From: Hyphomicrobiales bacterium
Lineage (GTDB): Bacteria; Pseudomonadota; Alphaproteobacteria; Rhizobiales; Beijerinckiaceae
NCBI GenBank assembly: GCA_930633525.1
Contig: CAKNFP010000001.1
Location: forward strand, 434,001 to 498,000
Reading direction: 5' to 3'
DNA: 64,000 nt
In this document: one piece after another, positions 49,041 through 57,361 of the stretch
How positions within the stretch are numbered: position 1 is the stretch's first letter
Layout: each line of letters starts with the position of its first letter
Made by a program: the position numbers and the translations under genes
The notes under the pieces: model-generated
What the model saw: only the letters and a program-made list of their open reading frames with translations
The model's database searches: none
Told to the model about the DNA's origin: nothing

Positions 49041-49823
49041 TCAGGCCTTTTCGGCCGGGCCCTTGTGCGCGGCGTCCGTACGCGCCTTCAGATCGCGCAG
49101 TGTAACCAGTTCGAGCTCCGTTGGAGGTGGCGTCACAGGGAGTTCATCTGCGAATTTCACCGTCCAGCCACATGTGTCCTGGACCTGCTGCCGCGTCACG
49201 CCGGGGTGCAACGACACGACCGTGAATTCCTTCGTAACCGGATCGGGCTTCCAGATGGCGAGATCCGTGATCAGCAAGGTCGGCCCCTTCGTGTCGATGC
49301 CGAGGCGCTGCCGATGATCGCCGCCCTCACCATGGCCAAAGGAGGTGAAGAAGTCGATTGTCTCGACCATGCCCCGCCTTGACTGCGCCATCGTGATATA
49401 GATTTCCTGCGAGGAGGTCGCGATTTCCGGTGCGCCGCCGCCGCCCGGCAGCCGTGTTTTCGGGTGGTGATAATCCCCGATCACGGTCGTATTGATATTC
49501 CCGAATTTGTCGATCTGCGCTGCGCCGAGGAAGCCGATGGAGATGCGTCCGCCCTGCAGCCAATAGCGGAACATCTCGGGCACGGAGACCGTGGTGGTCG
49601 CCGTTTCGCACAGTTCGCCGTCGCCAATGGACAAGGGAAGCACATCCGGAGCGGTCCCGATCGTGCCGCTCTCATAGATCAAGGTGATGTCGGGCGCATG
49701 GGTGAGCCGCGCGACATTGCAGGCCGCGGATGGAGCCCCGATTCCGACGAAGCAGACATCATCGTTCTTCAAGGCGCGCGAGGCGGCAATCGTCATCATC
49801 TCGTTGGGGGTGAACGTGCTCAT
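49041..49823 (-). CDS. CoA-transferase subunit B (CatJ/GctB type)
   Basis: The protein is 260 residues, family I CoA-transferase beta chain. Segments DDVCFVGIGAPSAACNVARL, LIYESGTIG and LGAAQIDKFGNINTTVIG fit the CatJ/glutaconate-type branch, where a Glu in the YESG region accepts CoA. Substrates in this branch are 3-oxoadipate or glutaconate-like diacids. Its start overlaps the end of the upstream alpha-subunit gene by four bases. No thiolase gene, the usual partner for 3-oxoadipate, is in the window. Confidence 0.85.
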   Translation of the reverse strand: MSTFTPNEMMTIAASRALKNDDVCFVGIGAPSAACNVARLTHAPDITLIYESGTIGTAPDVLPLSIGDGELCETATTTVSVPEMFRYWLQGGRISIGFLGAAQIDKFGNINTTVIGDYHHPKTRLPGGGGAPEIATSSQEIYITMAQSRRGMVETIDFFTSFGHGEGGDHRQRLGIDTKGPTLLITDLAIWKPDPVTKEFTVVSLHPGVTRQQVQDTCGWTVKFADELPVTPPPTELELVTLRDLKARTDAAHKGPAEKA

Positions 49824-50677
49824 GCTGCCTTCCTCAGATTCGCGACCCGGGCTGCGAAATCCTCAATGCCCGCTTCGATGACGTTCTTCTGCATCCATTC
49901 ACGAAACCGGTCGCGGTCGGCGGCGATTTCGTCCCATTCGAGATAGGCGGCGTTGTCGCGCTCGTAGTAACCCTGCGTGTAGGATGGGTGGGAGCCGCCC
50001 GGCACCACGGCAATCGCCGTCACGGTCCATGCCGGCAGTACCGTCAGGTTCGGGTGAAGGTCGTCGAAATCATCGACCACTTCCTCGACGGTGACGACCG
50101 CTCTCTTGGCGGCCAGAACGGCTTCCTTCTGGATGCCGATGATGCCTTCCACCAAAACGTCGCCCCGTTTGTTTGCCTTCTGGGCGTGGATGAAGGTGAC
50201 GTCCGGACGCAGCGCCGGCACGGCGGCGAGAACCTCGCCGGTGAAGGGGCAGGTGACCTGCCTGATGTTGGGGTTGACCTCGGCGAGGCCAGCGCCGCGA
50301 TAGCCGCGAAAGACCGCGCAGGGCAGTCCGGCCGCTCCCGCCTCGTAGGCGTTGGCCATCGCGGCGTGGCTGTGCTCCTCGATCGCGATGGGATGCGGAA
50401 AGCCGTTCTCAATCGCATCCCGCATGCGTCGCAGCAGCCCGACCCCCGGGTTGCCGGCATAGGAGAAGATCACCTTCCTGGCCATGCCCATGCCGATCAT
50501 CTGATCGTAGACGAGGTCAGGGGTCATGCGGATGAGCGTCAGGTCCTTGAAGTTCTGCCGAATCGCCTCATGCGCCGCCGCTGTCGGGATGAGATGGGTG
50601 AAGCCCTCAAAAGCAGCGATATCGCCATCATTGAGGTTCTCGGCGACCGCTTGGGCCAGTGGCAGGAACTTCGCCAT
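49820..50677 (-). CDS. CoA-transferase subunit A (CatI/GctA type)
   Basis: The protein is 285 residues, the alpha chain of the same enzyme. It starts FLPLAQAVAENLNDGDIAAFEGFTHLIPTAAAHE and contains RMTPDLVYDQMIGMGMARKVIFSY and FIHAQKANKRGDVLVEGI, typical of CatI. It is divergent from the IclR regulator gene with a palindromic intergenic operator candidate, which suggests IclR control by a diacid or aromatic intermediate. Confidence 0.85.
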   Translation of the reverse strand: MAKFLPLAQAVAENLNDGDIAAFEGFTHLIPTAAAHEAIRQNFKDLTLIRMTPDLVYDQMIGMGMARKVIFSYAGNPGVGLLRRMRDAIENGFPHPIAIEEHSHAAMANAYEAGAAGLPCAVFRGYRGAGLAEVNPNIRQVTCPFTGEVLAAVPALRPDVTFIHAQKANKRGDVLVEGIIGIQKEAVLAAKRAVVTVEEVVDDFDDLHPNLTVLPAWTVTAIAVVPGGSHPSYTQGYYERDNAAYLEWDEIAADRDRFREWMQKNVIEAGIEDFAARVANLRKAA

Positions 50678-50698
50678 CGGCTATCCTCTCCCGAAAAT

Positions 50699-50722
50699 TG
50701 TTCGAATTGCGAACATATGTTC
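50699..50722. promoter_or_regulatory. Candidate IclR operator between CoA-transferase and iclR-type genes
   Basis: Two overlapping palindromes: TGTTCG-AATTG-CGAACA (50699-50715) and the perfect GAACATATGTTC (50711-50722). They lie 22 bases before the CoA-transferase start and 65 bases before the regulator start, so one bound dimer could control both. Confidence 0.55.
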
Positions 50723-50786
50723 TGTATGTGATACTTTAGTGCTGCGACTCGTTGGGAGTCAACGCTCAGTTGAGGGTGCTGGAACA

Positions 50787-51566
50787 ATGGAGACGACAGC
50801 CGAGAAGCCTTCCCGTGATCTCGTGGGTTCACTCGGGCGGGGGCTCGTCGTGCTTGAAATTCTTGCCGCCCATCCATCCGGGATGACCCTGGCGGAGATG
50901 GCCGCGAAGGCGGGGCTGACGCGCGCCGGGGCGCGCCGCTTCCTGCTCACCCTGGTAGAGGTAGGTTACGCCACGCAATCCGGCCGGATTTTCTCGCTGT
51001 CGCCCAAGTTACTGTCGGTCGCGCGGCTCTGGCTAGGTGGGACTGGACTATGGTCCTATGCGGAGCCCATCTTGCGGTGGGTTGCGGAAGAGCTGGGCGA
51101 ATCCTGTTCGGCGTCTGCCCTCTCGGGCGATGATGTCGTGTATGTCGCGCGCGTGCCCGGTCCTCATATCGTCATGACGGACCTTCATGTTGGCGCGCGG
51201 TTGCCGGCCTATTGCACGTCGATGGGGCGCGTTCTGCTGTCCGGCCTGACGGCTCATCAGCTCGAAGCTTTCCTCGCGCGGACAAAACGCGGGAAGCGGA
51301 CGCCGAACACGGTCACGGATCTGCGCGAACTTGGCGCGCTCATCGGCATGGCGGCAAGCCAGGGCTATGCCATCGTCGACGAGGAATTGGAACTCGGCCT
51401 GCGATCGATCGCCGTGCCCGTCCATGATCGCTCCGGCGACATCGCGGCAGCGATCAATGTCTCCACGCAGAAAGACCGCTTCTCCGTCGCTGAGATGGAG
51501 AGGGTCTTTCTTCCCGTGCTCATCAAGGCGAAGCGCCGTGTGGAGGACTTCTTCGTTCTCCAATGA
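50787..51566 (+). CDS. IclR-family transcriptional regulator (PcaR/PobR-like)
   Basis: The protein is 259 residues. The N-terminal winged helix (LGRGLVVLEILAAHPSGMTLAEMAAKAGLTRAGARRFLLTLVEVGY) is followed by the IclR ligand domain with ARLPAYCTSMGRVLLSGL and YAIVDEELELGLRSIAVPVHD. This subgroup includes PcaR and related 3-oxoadipate pathway regulators. Divergent orientation to the CoA-transferase fits that role. Confidence 0.9.
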   Translation: METTAEKPSRDLVGSLGRGLVVLEILAAHPSGMTLAEMAAKAGLTRAGARRFLLTLVEVGYATQSGRIFSLSPKLLSVARLWLGGTGLWSYAEPILRWVAEELGESCSASALSGDDVVYVARVPGPHIVMTDLHVGARLPAYCTSMGRVLLSGLTAHQLEAFLARTKRGKRTPNTVTDLRELGALIGMAASQGYAIVDEELELGLRSIAVPVHDRSGDIAAAINVSTQKDRFSVAEMERVFLPVLIKAKRRVEDFFVLQ

Positions 51567-51616
51567 CAGCCAGATCGTCCAAGGCCGACCGCGTTTCCGC
51601 CGGCGGAGGCGCCGCG

Positions 51617-52735
51617 CTACGCGACGGGCTGGCTGAACCCCGCAAGGCTATTGGCCAGGGGGGTGGTGCCGGCGCCGGGGTGCTCGGGCCTGATGTAGAG
51701 GCCATCCCTGACCGCTATCGGCTCCTCGAAGTGATCCTTGATCCAGGGGATATACTCGAGAATGCTGGCCGCCGGGTGCCAGAACGACAGATGCACATGC
51801 ACCTGGCTCATCTCGCCCGCGTGGGGGGCAATCGGTAAGCGATGCGCGTGGGCGAGATCCGCGACCTGAATATACTCGGTGATGCCGCCAAGCCGGGTGA
51901 CATCAGGCTGCACATAGTGCACCGCCCCGGCCTCGATGAAGGCGCGGAAAGCGTCGAGCGTGTAGAGCTGTTCGCCGAGCGCGACCGGGATGCTCGTCGC
52001 GCGGGCGAGCGACGCATGCGAGCCCACATCGTCATACCACATCGGCTCCTCGAACCAGAAGATGTCGAGATCCTTGGCGGCGGCGCAGAATCTGAGGCAT
52101 GTCGGCAGGTCCCATTTGCCGTTGCCGTCGATGGCGATGCGAATCTCCGGCCCGACCGCGCGTCGTACGGCTGTGAGCCGCGCGATGTCGGTCATCGGAT
52201 TGTCGTGGCCCACCTTGATCTTGATGCGCTGGAAGCCGTCCACCTCAATGGCGCGCCGGGTGCCTTCCAGGACCTGCTCAAGAGAAAACGACAGCCAGCC
52301 GATATCGGTATTGTAGGCTTCCACGCCGGCATGGTGAGCCCCACCCAGGTAGCGCCAGAGCGGAAGCTGAGCCTGCTTTGCCCTGAGATCCCACAAGGCG
52401 ATGTCGACAGCCGCGAGCGCGAGATGCGTGATGCCGGCGCGCCCCACCCATTGCAGAGCGGGATAGCGCGCGAGCTTCGTCCAGAGCCGGGCATGCTCCG
52501 TCGCGTCCTCGCCAACCAGCAATGGTGCATAGCAGTCGCGGATACAGGCGGTGATCAGCCGGTCGGAGGGGAGATGGGCATGGGTGCCTGTGAAGCCGAA
52601 GCCCTCAAGGCCCGTGTCCGTCGTGATTTTCGCGCCGACGACGCCCCAGTGGGTAATGTTGTGGGTGGAGTCGGAGATGGAGCTGGCGGTCAGCGGCAGA
52701 TGAAGGATGAAAGGCTCTACAGCGACGATCTTCAT
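51617..52735 (-). CDS. Enolase-superfamily sugar acid dehydratase-like protein 1 (KxK type)
   Basis: The protein is 372 residues of the mandelate racemase/muconate lactonising type. Catalytic Lys172-x-Lys174 (RIKIKVG), metal ligands Asp203 (AIDGNG), Glu230 (FEEP) and Glu255 (ALGEQ), and the Asp278/His305 dyad (APHAGE) are present, so it is an active MR-group enzyme. Substrate probably an aldonate, aldarate or related acid; not assignable. It is leftward, downstream of the ABC ATPase gene (87-base gap), and so part of the same locus as the genes to the right. Confidence 0.88.
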   Translation of the reverse strand: MKIVAVEPFILHLPLTASSISDSTHNITHWGVVGAKITTDTGLEGFGFTGTHAHLPSDRLITACIRDCYAPLLVGEDATEHARLWTKLARYPALQWVGRAGITHLALAAVDIALWDLRAKQAQLPLWRYLGGAHHAGVEAYNTDIGWLSFSLEQVLEGTRRAIEVDGFQRIKIKVGHDNPMTDIARLTAVRRAVGPEIRIAIDGNGKWDLPTCLRFCAAAKDLDIFWFEEPMWYDDVGSHASLARATSIPVALGEQLYTLDAFRAFIEAGAVHYVQPDVTRLGGITEYIQVADLAHAHRLPIAPHAGEMSQVHVHLSFWHPAASILEYIPWIKDHFEEPIAVRDGLYIRPEHPGAGTTPLANSLAGFSQPVA

Positions 52736-52822
52736 GGGGTGTATCCCGCTTGGGTCGGAAAGGGGGAGGGCGAACAGGTTGGCGCGTCCTGTCTGGGCGC
52801 CTTGTCTGCGAGCCTTGGGATG

Positions 52823-53602
52823 TCAGTGCAGGAGTTGCGCCAGGAAGACGCGGGTGCGCTCATGGCGCGGCGTGCCGAAGAACGTGTCGGGCGGCGCTTC
52901 CTCGACGATGCGGCCGCGATCCATGAAAATCACGCGGTCCGCCACCTGTCGCGCAAAACCCATCTCATGGGTCACGACCAGCATGGTCATCCCCTCTTCA
53001 GCGAGGGCAACCATGGTGTCGAGCACTTCCTTGACCATCTCCGGATCGAGGGCGGAGGTGGGCTCATCGAACAGCATGATCTTCGGCTGCATGCATAGCG
53101 CCCGGGCGATCGCGACGCGCTGCTGCTGCCCCCCTGACAGCTGCGCTGGGTATTTCTCGGCCTGATCCTCGATGCGCACCTTGCGTAGAAAAGACAGGGC
53201 GACGTCGCGTGCCTCCGGCCGCGCCTGCCCGCGTACCTGGACCGGGGCCAGCATGCAGTTCTCCAGCACGGTGAGGTGGGGAAACAGGTTGAAATGCTGG
53301 AAGACCATGCCGACGTCTCGTCGCAAAGCGATCAAGGCGCGGCGCTCGCCGCTGAGAACGGCGCCGTCGATGACGATGGATCCGCTCTTCACCTGCTCCA
53401 GACCGTTGATGCAACGGATCAGCGTGGACTTGCCCGAGCCCGATGGCCCGCAGATGACGATGCGTTCGCCGCGTCGCACGTCCAGATTGACGTGATCGAG
53501 CGCCTGAAAGGACCCGAAGTACTTCGTGATGTCCTGGAGAGCTACGAAGGGCGCGGTGCTGGACGCGGCATGTGCCGACGGCGCCAGGCTGGTCATTGTC
53601 AT
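52823..53602 (-). CDS. Polar amino acid-type ABC transporter ATP-binding protein
   Basis: The protein is 259 residues from the ATG at 53602. Walker [11 protein letters not shown]-loop [15 protein letters not shown], signature LSGGQQQR, Walker [14 protein letters not shown] and switch VVTHEM are intact; the sequence belongs to the GlnQ/HisP group. Its permeases and binding protein are encoded at 54.8-56.9 kb on the other strand, past the GntR gene. A start at 53620 is possible. Confidence 0.92.
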   Translation of the reverse strand: MTMTSLAPSAHAASSTAPFVALQDITKYFGSFQALDHVNLDVRRGERIVICGPSGSGKSTLIRCINGLEQVKSGSIVIDGAVLSGERRALIALRRDVGMVFQHFNLFPHLTVLENCMLAPVQVRGQARPEARDVALSFLRKVRIEDQAEKYPAQLSGGQQQRVAIARALCMQPKIMLFDEPTSALDPEMVKEVLDTMVALAEEGMTMLVVTHEMGFARQVADRVIFMDRGRIVEEAPPDTFFGTPRHERTRVFLAQLLH

Positions 53603-53761
53603 CAAGTCTCCCAAGGGCATGTGGCGGTTTTTGAGGCCAGTGCGTGCCGGCCTTGTCCATCGTGAATTTCAGAAGGCTGGCGGGTTCACCATCAGGGGCA
53701 GCCGCCTCCTGCTTGCGCAGATCCTAACCGAACAATCTTCCATGGAAAATAGAAAATTTTT

Positions 53762-53772
53762 TATCTAAGATA
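53762..53772. promoter_or_regulatory. Candidate GntR operator
   Basis: TATCT-A-AGATA, an 11-base palindrome 19 bases before the GntR start, in the 189-base divergent space to the ABC ATPase gene. A second palindrome, TTCCATGGAA, lies at 53738-53747. Either could be a binding site. Confidence 0.4.
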
Positions 53773-53791
53773 TTGCATCGGGCGCCGAGAC

Positions 53792-54493
53792 ATGGGAAAT
53801 GATGCCGCTATGGCAAGCTTCGTCCGTGCTACATTGGCTGATCAGGCCTACCGCGAACTGCGAACCCGCATTCTCAACGGCCAGTTGGCCGGGGGGCGGC
53901 GGCTGTTGCCGGAGGAACTGGCGGTCGAGTTGTCGATCAGCCCCACACCCATCAAGGAAGCGCTCCTGCGGCTCGAGGCCGACGGACTTGTGGTTTCGCC
54001 GCTGCGCAAGGGTGCGGTCGTCAGGCGCTTTACAAGCGCGGAGGTCGAGGAGATCTATGAAGCGCGGATCATGATCGAGATGAACGCCGTGCATAAACTG
54101 TTCGGCAGGCACCAGATGACGGCCGAGTTCGTGGCGTCGCTTGAGCAGACTCTGGATCAACATGCCCATTTCGCGCATATGGATACGCCTGATGATCTTG
54201 CTATGGCGCTTGTCTTCGACCGCGAGTTTCATCAGAAGATCATTCTCGCGGCGGGGAATTCGCTCGTGGCCGAGTGGCATATGCGCCTGCTGGAACAGAC
54301 GCATACGACGTTCATCTACAATGCGTGGGATCATATCCGCTCCGTCGGCGAGCACCGCGAGGTGATCGCCGCGATCGCCGGGGGATCGCTGGAGAAGACC
54401 TGCGAGGCGCTCGAATTCCATCTGCAATGCAGCCGCAGGGATGCCTTGGCGAGTGTTGCGGCCGCGTTGGAGGCCGATAACGACGGGTCTTGA
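53792..54493 (+). CDS. GntR-family regulator, FCD (FadR-C) subgroup
   Basis: The protein is 233 residues. The N-terminal winged helix (LADQAYRELRTRILNGQLAGG, ELAVELSISPTPIKEALLRLEADGLV) is followed by an all-helical FCD domain; its metal/ligand site shows Asp/His residues in DREFHQKII, MRLLEQTH and EHREVIAAI. FCD regulators sense small carboxylates such as sugar acids. It sits at the centre of the transport and catabolic locus and probably controls it. Confidence 0.9.
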   Translation: MGNDAAMASFVRATLADQAYRELRTRILNGQLAGGRRLLPEELAVELSISPTPIKEALLRLEADGLVVSPLRKGAVVRRFTSAEVEEIYEARIMIEMNAVHKLFGRHQMTAEFVASLEQTLDQHAHFAHMDTPDDLAMALVFDREFHQKIILAAGNSLVAEWHMRLLEQTHTTFIYNAWDHIRSVGEHREVIAAIAGGSLEKTCEALEFHLQCSRRDALASVAAALEADNDGS

Positions 54494-54799
54494 GGTGCTG
54501 TCTGGTTTGGGCTTCGAGTCGCCTAAAGTATTATTTCTTGCATCCTGGTCAGTTACGATTTTTGGGTAAGTATATATAGCGCCGGAAAAAGGCATCGTAG
54601 CGTTTTCGTGAGTCTGGTTCCTGGTGATTGCGTTTTGGTAAAAAGGAAGTTCTGTCTCCATGTTGCCGGCTCGTCTCCGGCAGTGTTGTCTTGTGATGGT
54701 GCATTGCATGTCGGCCTGGAGAAGAAGGCCCTTGAGAGGTCTTCGCTGAACGGGTCGTGAGGAACGCGCGCCAGTCTGCGCCCGAACCCGGGAGGATGG
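54494..54799. other. Leader region before the transport operon
   Basis: This 306-base gap is AT-rich around 54520-54590 (including GTATATATAG), likely holding the operon promoter, and has a hairpin TGCCGG-N7-CCGGCA at 54664-54682. No gene seen. Confidence 0.45.
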
Positions 54800-55471
54800 A
54801 TGTTCTATTTCGATTTTTCGGGAACGCTTGCCCGGTGGCCCGAGTTCGTACACGCGGGCCTGTTCACGATTCTGCTGTCGGCCGCGGCAATGCTGCTTGG
54901 TCTTGTCATCGGTATTGTCGGAGCATTCGCGCGCCTGTCATCGATAAGGGCCGCGCGCCTTATCGTGGGCTCCTATGTCGAAATCATCAGAAATACGCCA
55001 TTCCTCGTGCAGATATACATCGTATACTTCGGATTGCCCGCGATCGGCATACGACTGGACGCATTGACGGCGGGCATCCTGTCGCTCTCACTTTATGCCG
55101 GAGCCTATGTCACGGAGATCGCCCGCGCCGGCATCGAGACGATCGACAAGGGACAGGTCGAGGCCGCGCGCGCATTGGGTTTGTCGCCTTACCTCACGTT
55201 CCGTCACGTCATCCTCAAGCCGGCCATGGCGGCAGTCTATCCGGCACTGACGAGCCAGTTCATCCTGATCATGCTGGCGACCAGCGTTGTCTCGGTCATT
55301 TCCATTCCTGAGCTGACGGGCGTTGCCAACGATATACAAGGCCTGACTTTCCGTAGTCTGGAGGCTTTCCTGATCGTCGCTGTGATTTATCTTGGGCTGA
55401 CTGCGGCTTTCAAAGGCCTGTTCGCAGTCTTCGATCGCACGTTGTTTGCCTTCAAATATGTCGGGCGGTGA
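54800..55471 (+). CDS. Polar amino acid-type ABC transporter permease 1
   Basis: The protein is 223 residues, HisM/GlnP-like. Hydrophobic segments at about 22-48, 55-80 and 185-210 surround the EAA loop (EIARAGIETIDKGQVEAARALG). A GGGAGGA ribosome site precedes the ATG. The second permease starts 11 bases after its stop. Confidence 0.92.
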   Translation: MFYFDFSGTLARWPEFVHAGLFTILLSAAAMLLGLVIGIVGAFARLSSIRAARLIVGSYVEIIRNTPFLVQIYIVYFGLPAIGIRLDALTAGILSLSLYAGAYVTEIARAGIETIDKGQVEAARALGLSPYLTFRHVILKPAMAAVYPALTSQFILIMLATSVVSVISIPELTGVANDIQGLTFRSLEAFLIVAVIYLGLTAAFKGLFAVFDRTLFAFKYVGR

Positions 55472-55482
55472 GGAGAAGCGTC

Positions 55483-56151
55483 ATGTTCCAGACTTTTTCC
55501 TTCAACCATGTCCTCTTCCTGGCACAGGCGGGACTATGGACCCTGCTTTTGTCCTGCATGGCCCTATTTGGCGGGGCCATCTTCGGAGCGCTGATCATGC
55601 TGGCGCGCATCTCGCTCTATGCGCCGCTGCGCTTCGTCGCGAAGGCCTATATCTATGTCATTCAGGGCACCCCGCTGCTGGTCCTGCTCTTCATCGCCTA
55701 TTTCGGCCTCGCCTTCGCGGGTTATGACGTGCCGGCGCTGGTCGCGGCCGGCTTCGCCTTCACCCTCTATGCGGCCGCCTTCCTCGGCGAGATCTGGCGC
55801 GGCTCGATCGAGGCGATCGGCAAGGGGCAATGGGAGGGCGCGGCCGCGATCGGGCTGAACTGGCCCAAGACCATGCGCTTCGTCATCGTGCCGCAAGCGG
55901 TGCGCGTCGCCATTCCGCCGACGGTGGGCTTCTTCGTCCAACTCGTGAAAAACACGGCGTTGGCGTCCATCATCGGCTTCGTGGAACTGACCCGCGCCGG
56001 CCAGATCGTCGCCAATGCCACCTATCAACCGTTGAGCGTCTATTTGACGGTCGCGGCGATGTATTTTGTCCTGTGCTCATGCCTGTCGTTCGCGAGCCGG
56101 CGCCTGGATGAGAAGTTTCACAATAATGGCGTCCATCAGCCGATAACCTAG
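55483..56151 (+). CDS. Polar amino acid-type ABC transporter permease 2
   Basis: The protein is 222 residues, paralogous to the preceding permease; EAA loop EIWRGSIEAIGKGQWEGAAAIG. The ATG at 55483 is preceded by GAGGAG. The two permeases would form a heterodimeric channel with two copies of the ATPase encoded at 52.8 kb. Confidence 0.92.
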   Translation: MFQTFSFNHVLFLAQAGLWTLLLSCMALFGGAIFGALIMLARISLYAPLRFVAKAYIYVIQGTPLLVLLFIAYFGLAFAGYDVPALVAAGFAFTLYAAAFLGEIWRGSIEAIGKGQWEGAAAIGLNWPKTMRFVIVPQAVRVAIPPTVGFFVQLVKNTALASIIGFVELTRAGQIVANATYQPLSVYLTVAAMYFVLCSCLSFASRRLDEKFHNNGVHQPIT

Positions 56152-56161
56152 GGAGAACAAC

Positions 56162-56944
56162 ATGCTTCGTGTATTGAAAGCCGCAGCCGTAGGACTGGCG
56201 CTTGTCGCCTCAGCGGGCGCCGCATCGGCGCAGAACCTGCTTGATGACATTGTCAAGCGCGGAACAATCAATGTCGGTGTCAGTCTTGGCACTCCGCCCT
56301 TCGGATTGACGAATGACAAGATGGAGCCGGACGGCTATGACGTCGGGCTTGCAAAGATCATCGCCCGCGATCTCGGCGTGAAGTTGAACGTGGTCGATAC
56401 GGTTGCCTCCAACCGCATTCCGAATTTGACCAGCGGAAAGATCGACATCGCCATTTCGTCTTTCTCGGTTACGCCGGAGCGCGCGAAGGCAATTGCCTTC
56501 ACCAATACGGTCTATGTCGATCAGCAGGTCTTCCTGACCTCGAAAGACAGCGCTCTGACGAGCCTGGCCGATCTCAAGGGCAAGAAGGTCGGCGTAACAC
56601 GGTCCACAACGAATGATATCGCGGTGACGAAGCGTGCCGTCGAGGGCACGGTCATCCAGCGCTATGACGATGACGCCTCCACGAGTCAGGCTCTGCTTGC
56701 AGGCCAGGTGGAAGGCATCGTGACGAGCGGCGGGTTGGCGGCCGCCTTCATGCAACGCAATCCCAATCTCGCCGTGAAATTCGTGGTTGCGTCGGCACCG
56801 ATGAGCATCGGCCTGCGCCGCAATGAAGGTGACTTCATGCATTGGCTGAATACGGCCATTTTCATGGCATGGACCACGGGTGAAATCCAGGAACTGCAGA
56901 AGAAGTGGATGGGAACCGTCAATACATCCCTCCCGACTTTCTAA
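56162..56944 (+). CDS. Family 3 extracellular solute-binding protein
   Basis: The protein is 260 residues. Signal peptide 1-23 (ASAGAASAQ), then the SBP_bac_3 fold: RGTINVGVSLGTPPFGL, EPDGYDVGLAKIIARDLG, and the carboxylate-binding SVTPERAKAIAFTN (Arg107). At the position where amino-acid binders usually have DAVVxD, whose last Asp holds the ligand amino group, it reads EGIVTSG (Ser189). This suggests a carboxylate ligand without an alpha-amino group. It is the third gene of the operon and should deliver ligand to the two permeases. Confidence 0.9.
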   Translation: MLRVLKAAAVGLALVASAGAASAQNLLDDIVKRGTINVGVSLGTPPFGLTNDKMEPDGYDVGLAKIIARDLGVKLNVVDTVASNRIPNLTSGKIDIAISSFSVTPERAKAIAFTNTVYVDQQVFLTSKDSALTSLADLKGKKVGVTRSTTNDIAVTKRAVEGTVIQRYDDDASTSQALLAGQVEGIVTSGGLAAAFMQRNPNLAVKFVVASAPMSIGLRRNEGDFMHWLNTAIFMAWTTGEIQELQKKWMGTVNTSLPTF

Positions 56945-57019
56945 GAGAGGGCCTCAATGCCGGGCGCCGGCGGCGCGCCCGGCCTTGCATTCATGAGGTG
57001 CCGTGACGGCGAGATGGTG

Positions 57020-57361
57020 ATGAAAGCTGAACCAGACCCACCGGACGCGCTCGACGGGCGCGTGATCTTACTCGGACCTGACGACAACGTGGTTGTGGTT
57101 CGCCGGCGGATCGAGGCGGGCAGCGCGCTTCGCTTCGCTGGAAATGAAGCGGTTTTGCCGAAAGATATCCCACTCGGCCACAAGCTTGCGTCCAGGGACA
57201 TCAAGTGCGGCGACAAGATTATCAAATACGGCGCGCCTATCGGCTCGGCAACCGCGGATATACGCCCAGGAGAACATGTGCATGTCCACAACATGAAGAG
57301 CGACTATACCGCGACCCACACGCTCGATGACGCACGCGCGCGCCACGGAGACGCGCCATGA
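57020..57361 (+). CDS. SAF-domain protein, small subunit of UxaA/altronate dehydratase type
   Basis: The protein is about 113 residues from ATG 57020; starts at 57014, 56993 or 56957 are possible. The SAF domain shows DNVVVVRRRIEAG, VLPKDIPLGHKLASRDIKCGDKIIKYG and IGSATADIRPGEHVHVHNM. In GarD and UxaA this small domain precedes the large catalytic part in one chain or in an adjacent gene. Here the genes are split and overlap by ATGA, implying a heteromeric dehydratase. Confidence 0.85.
   Translation: MKAEPDPPDALDGRVILLGPDDNVVVVRRRIEAGSALRFAGNEAVLPKDIPLGHKLASRDIKCGDKIIKYGAPIGSATADIRPGEHVHVHNMKSDYTATHTLDDARARHGDAP

Noticed and set aside
53765..54853. 362-codon open frame opposite the GntR gene and the following gap
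   Set aside because: Overlaps a clear GntR/FCD gene in antisense and shows no recognisable domain.
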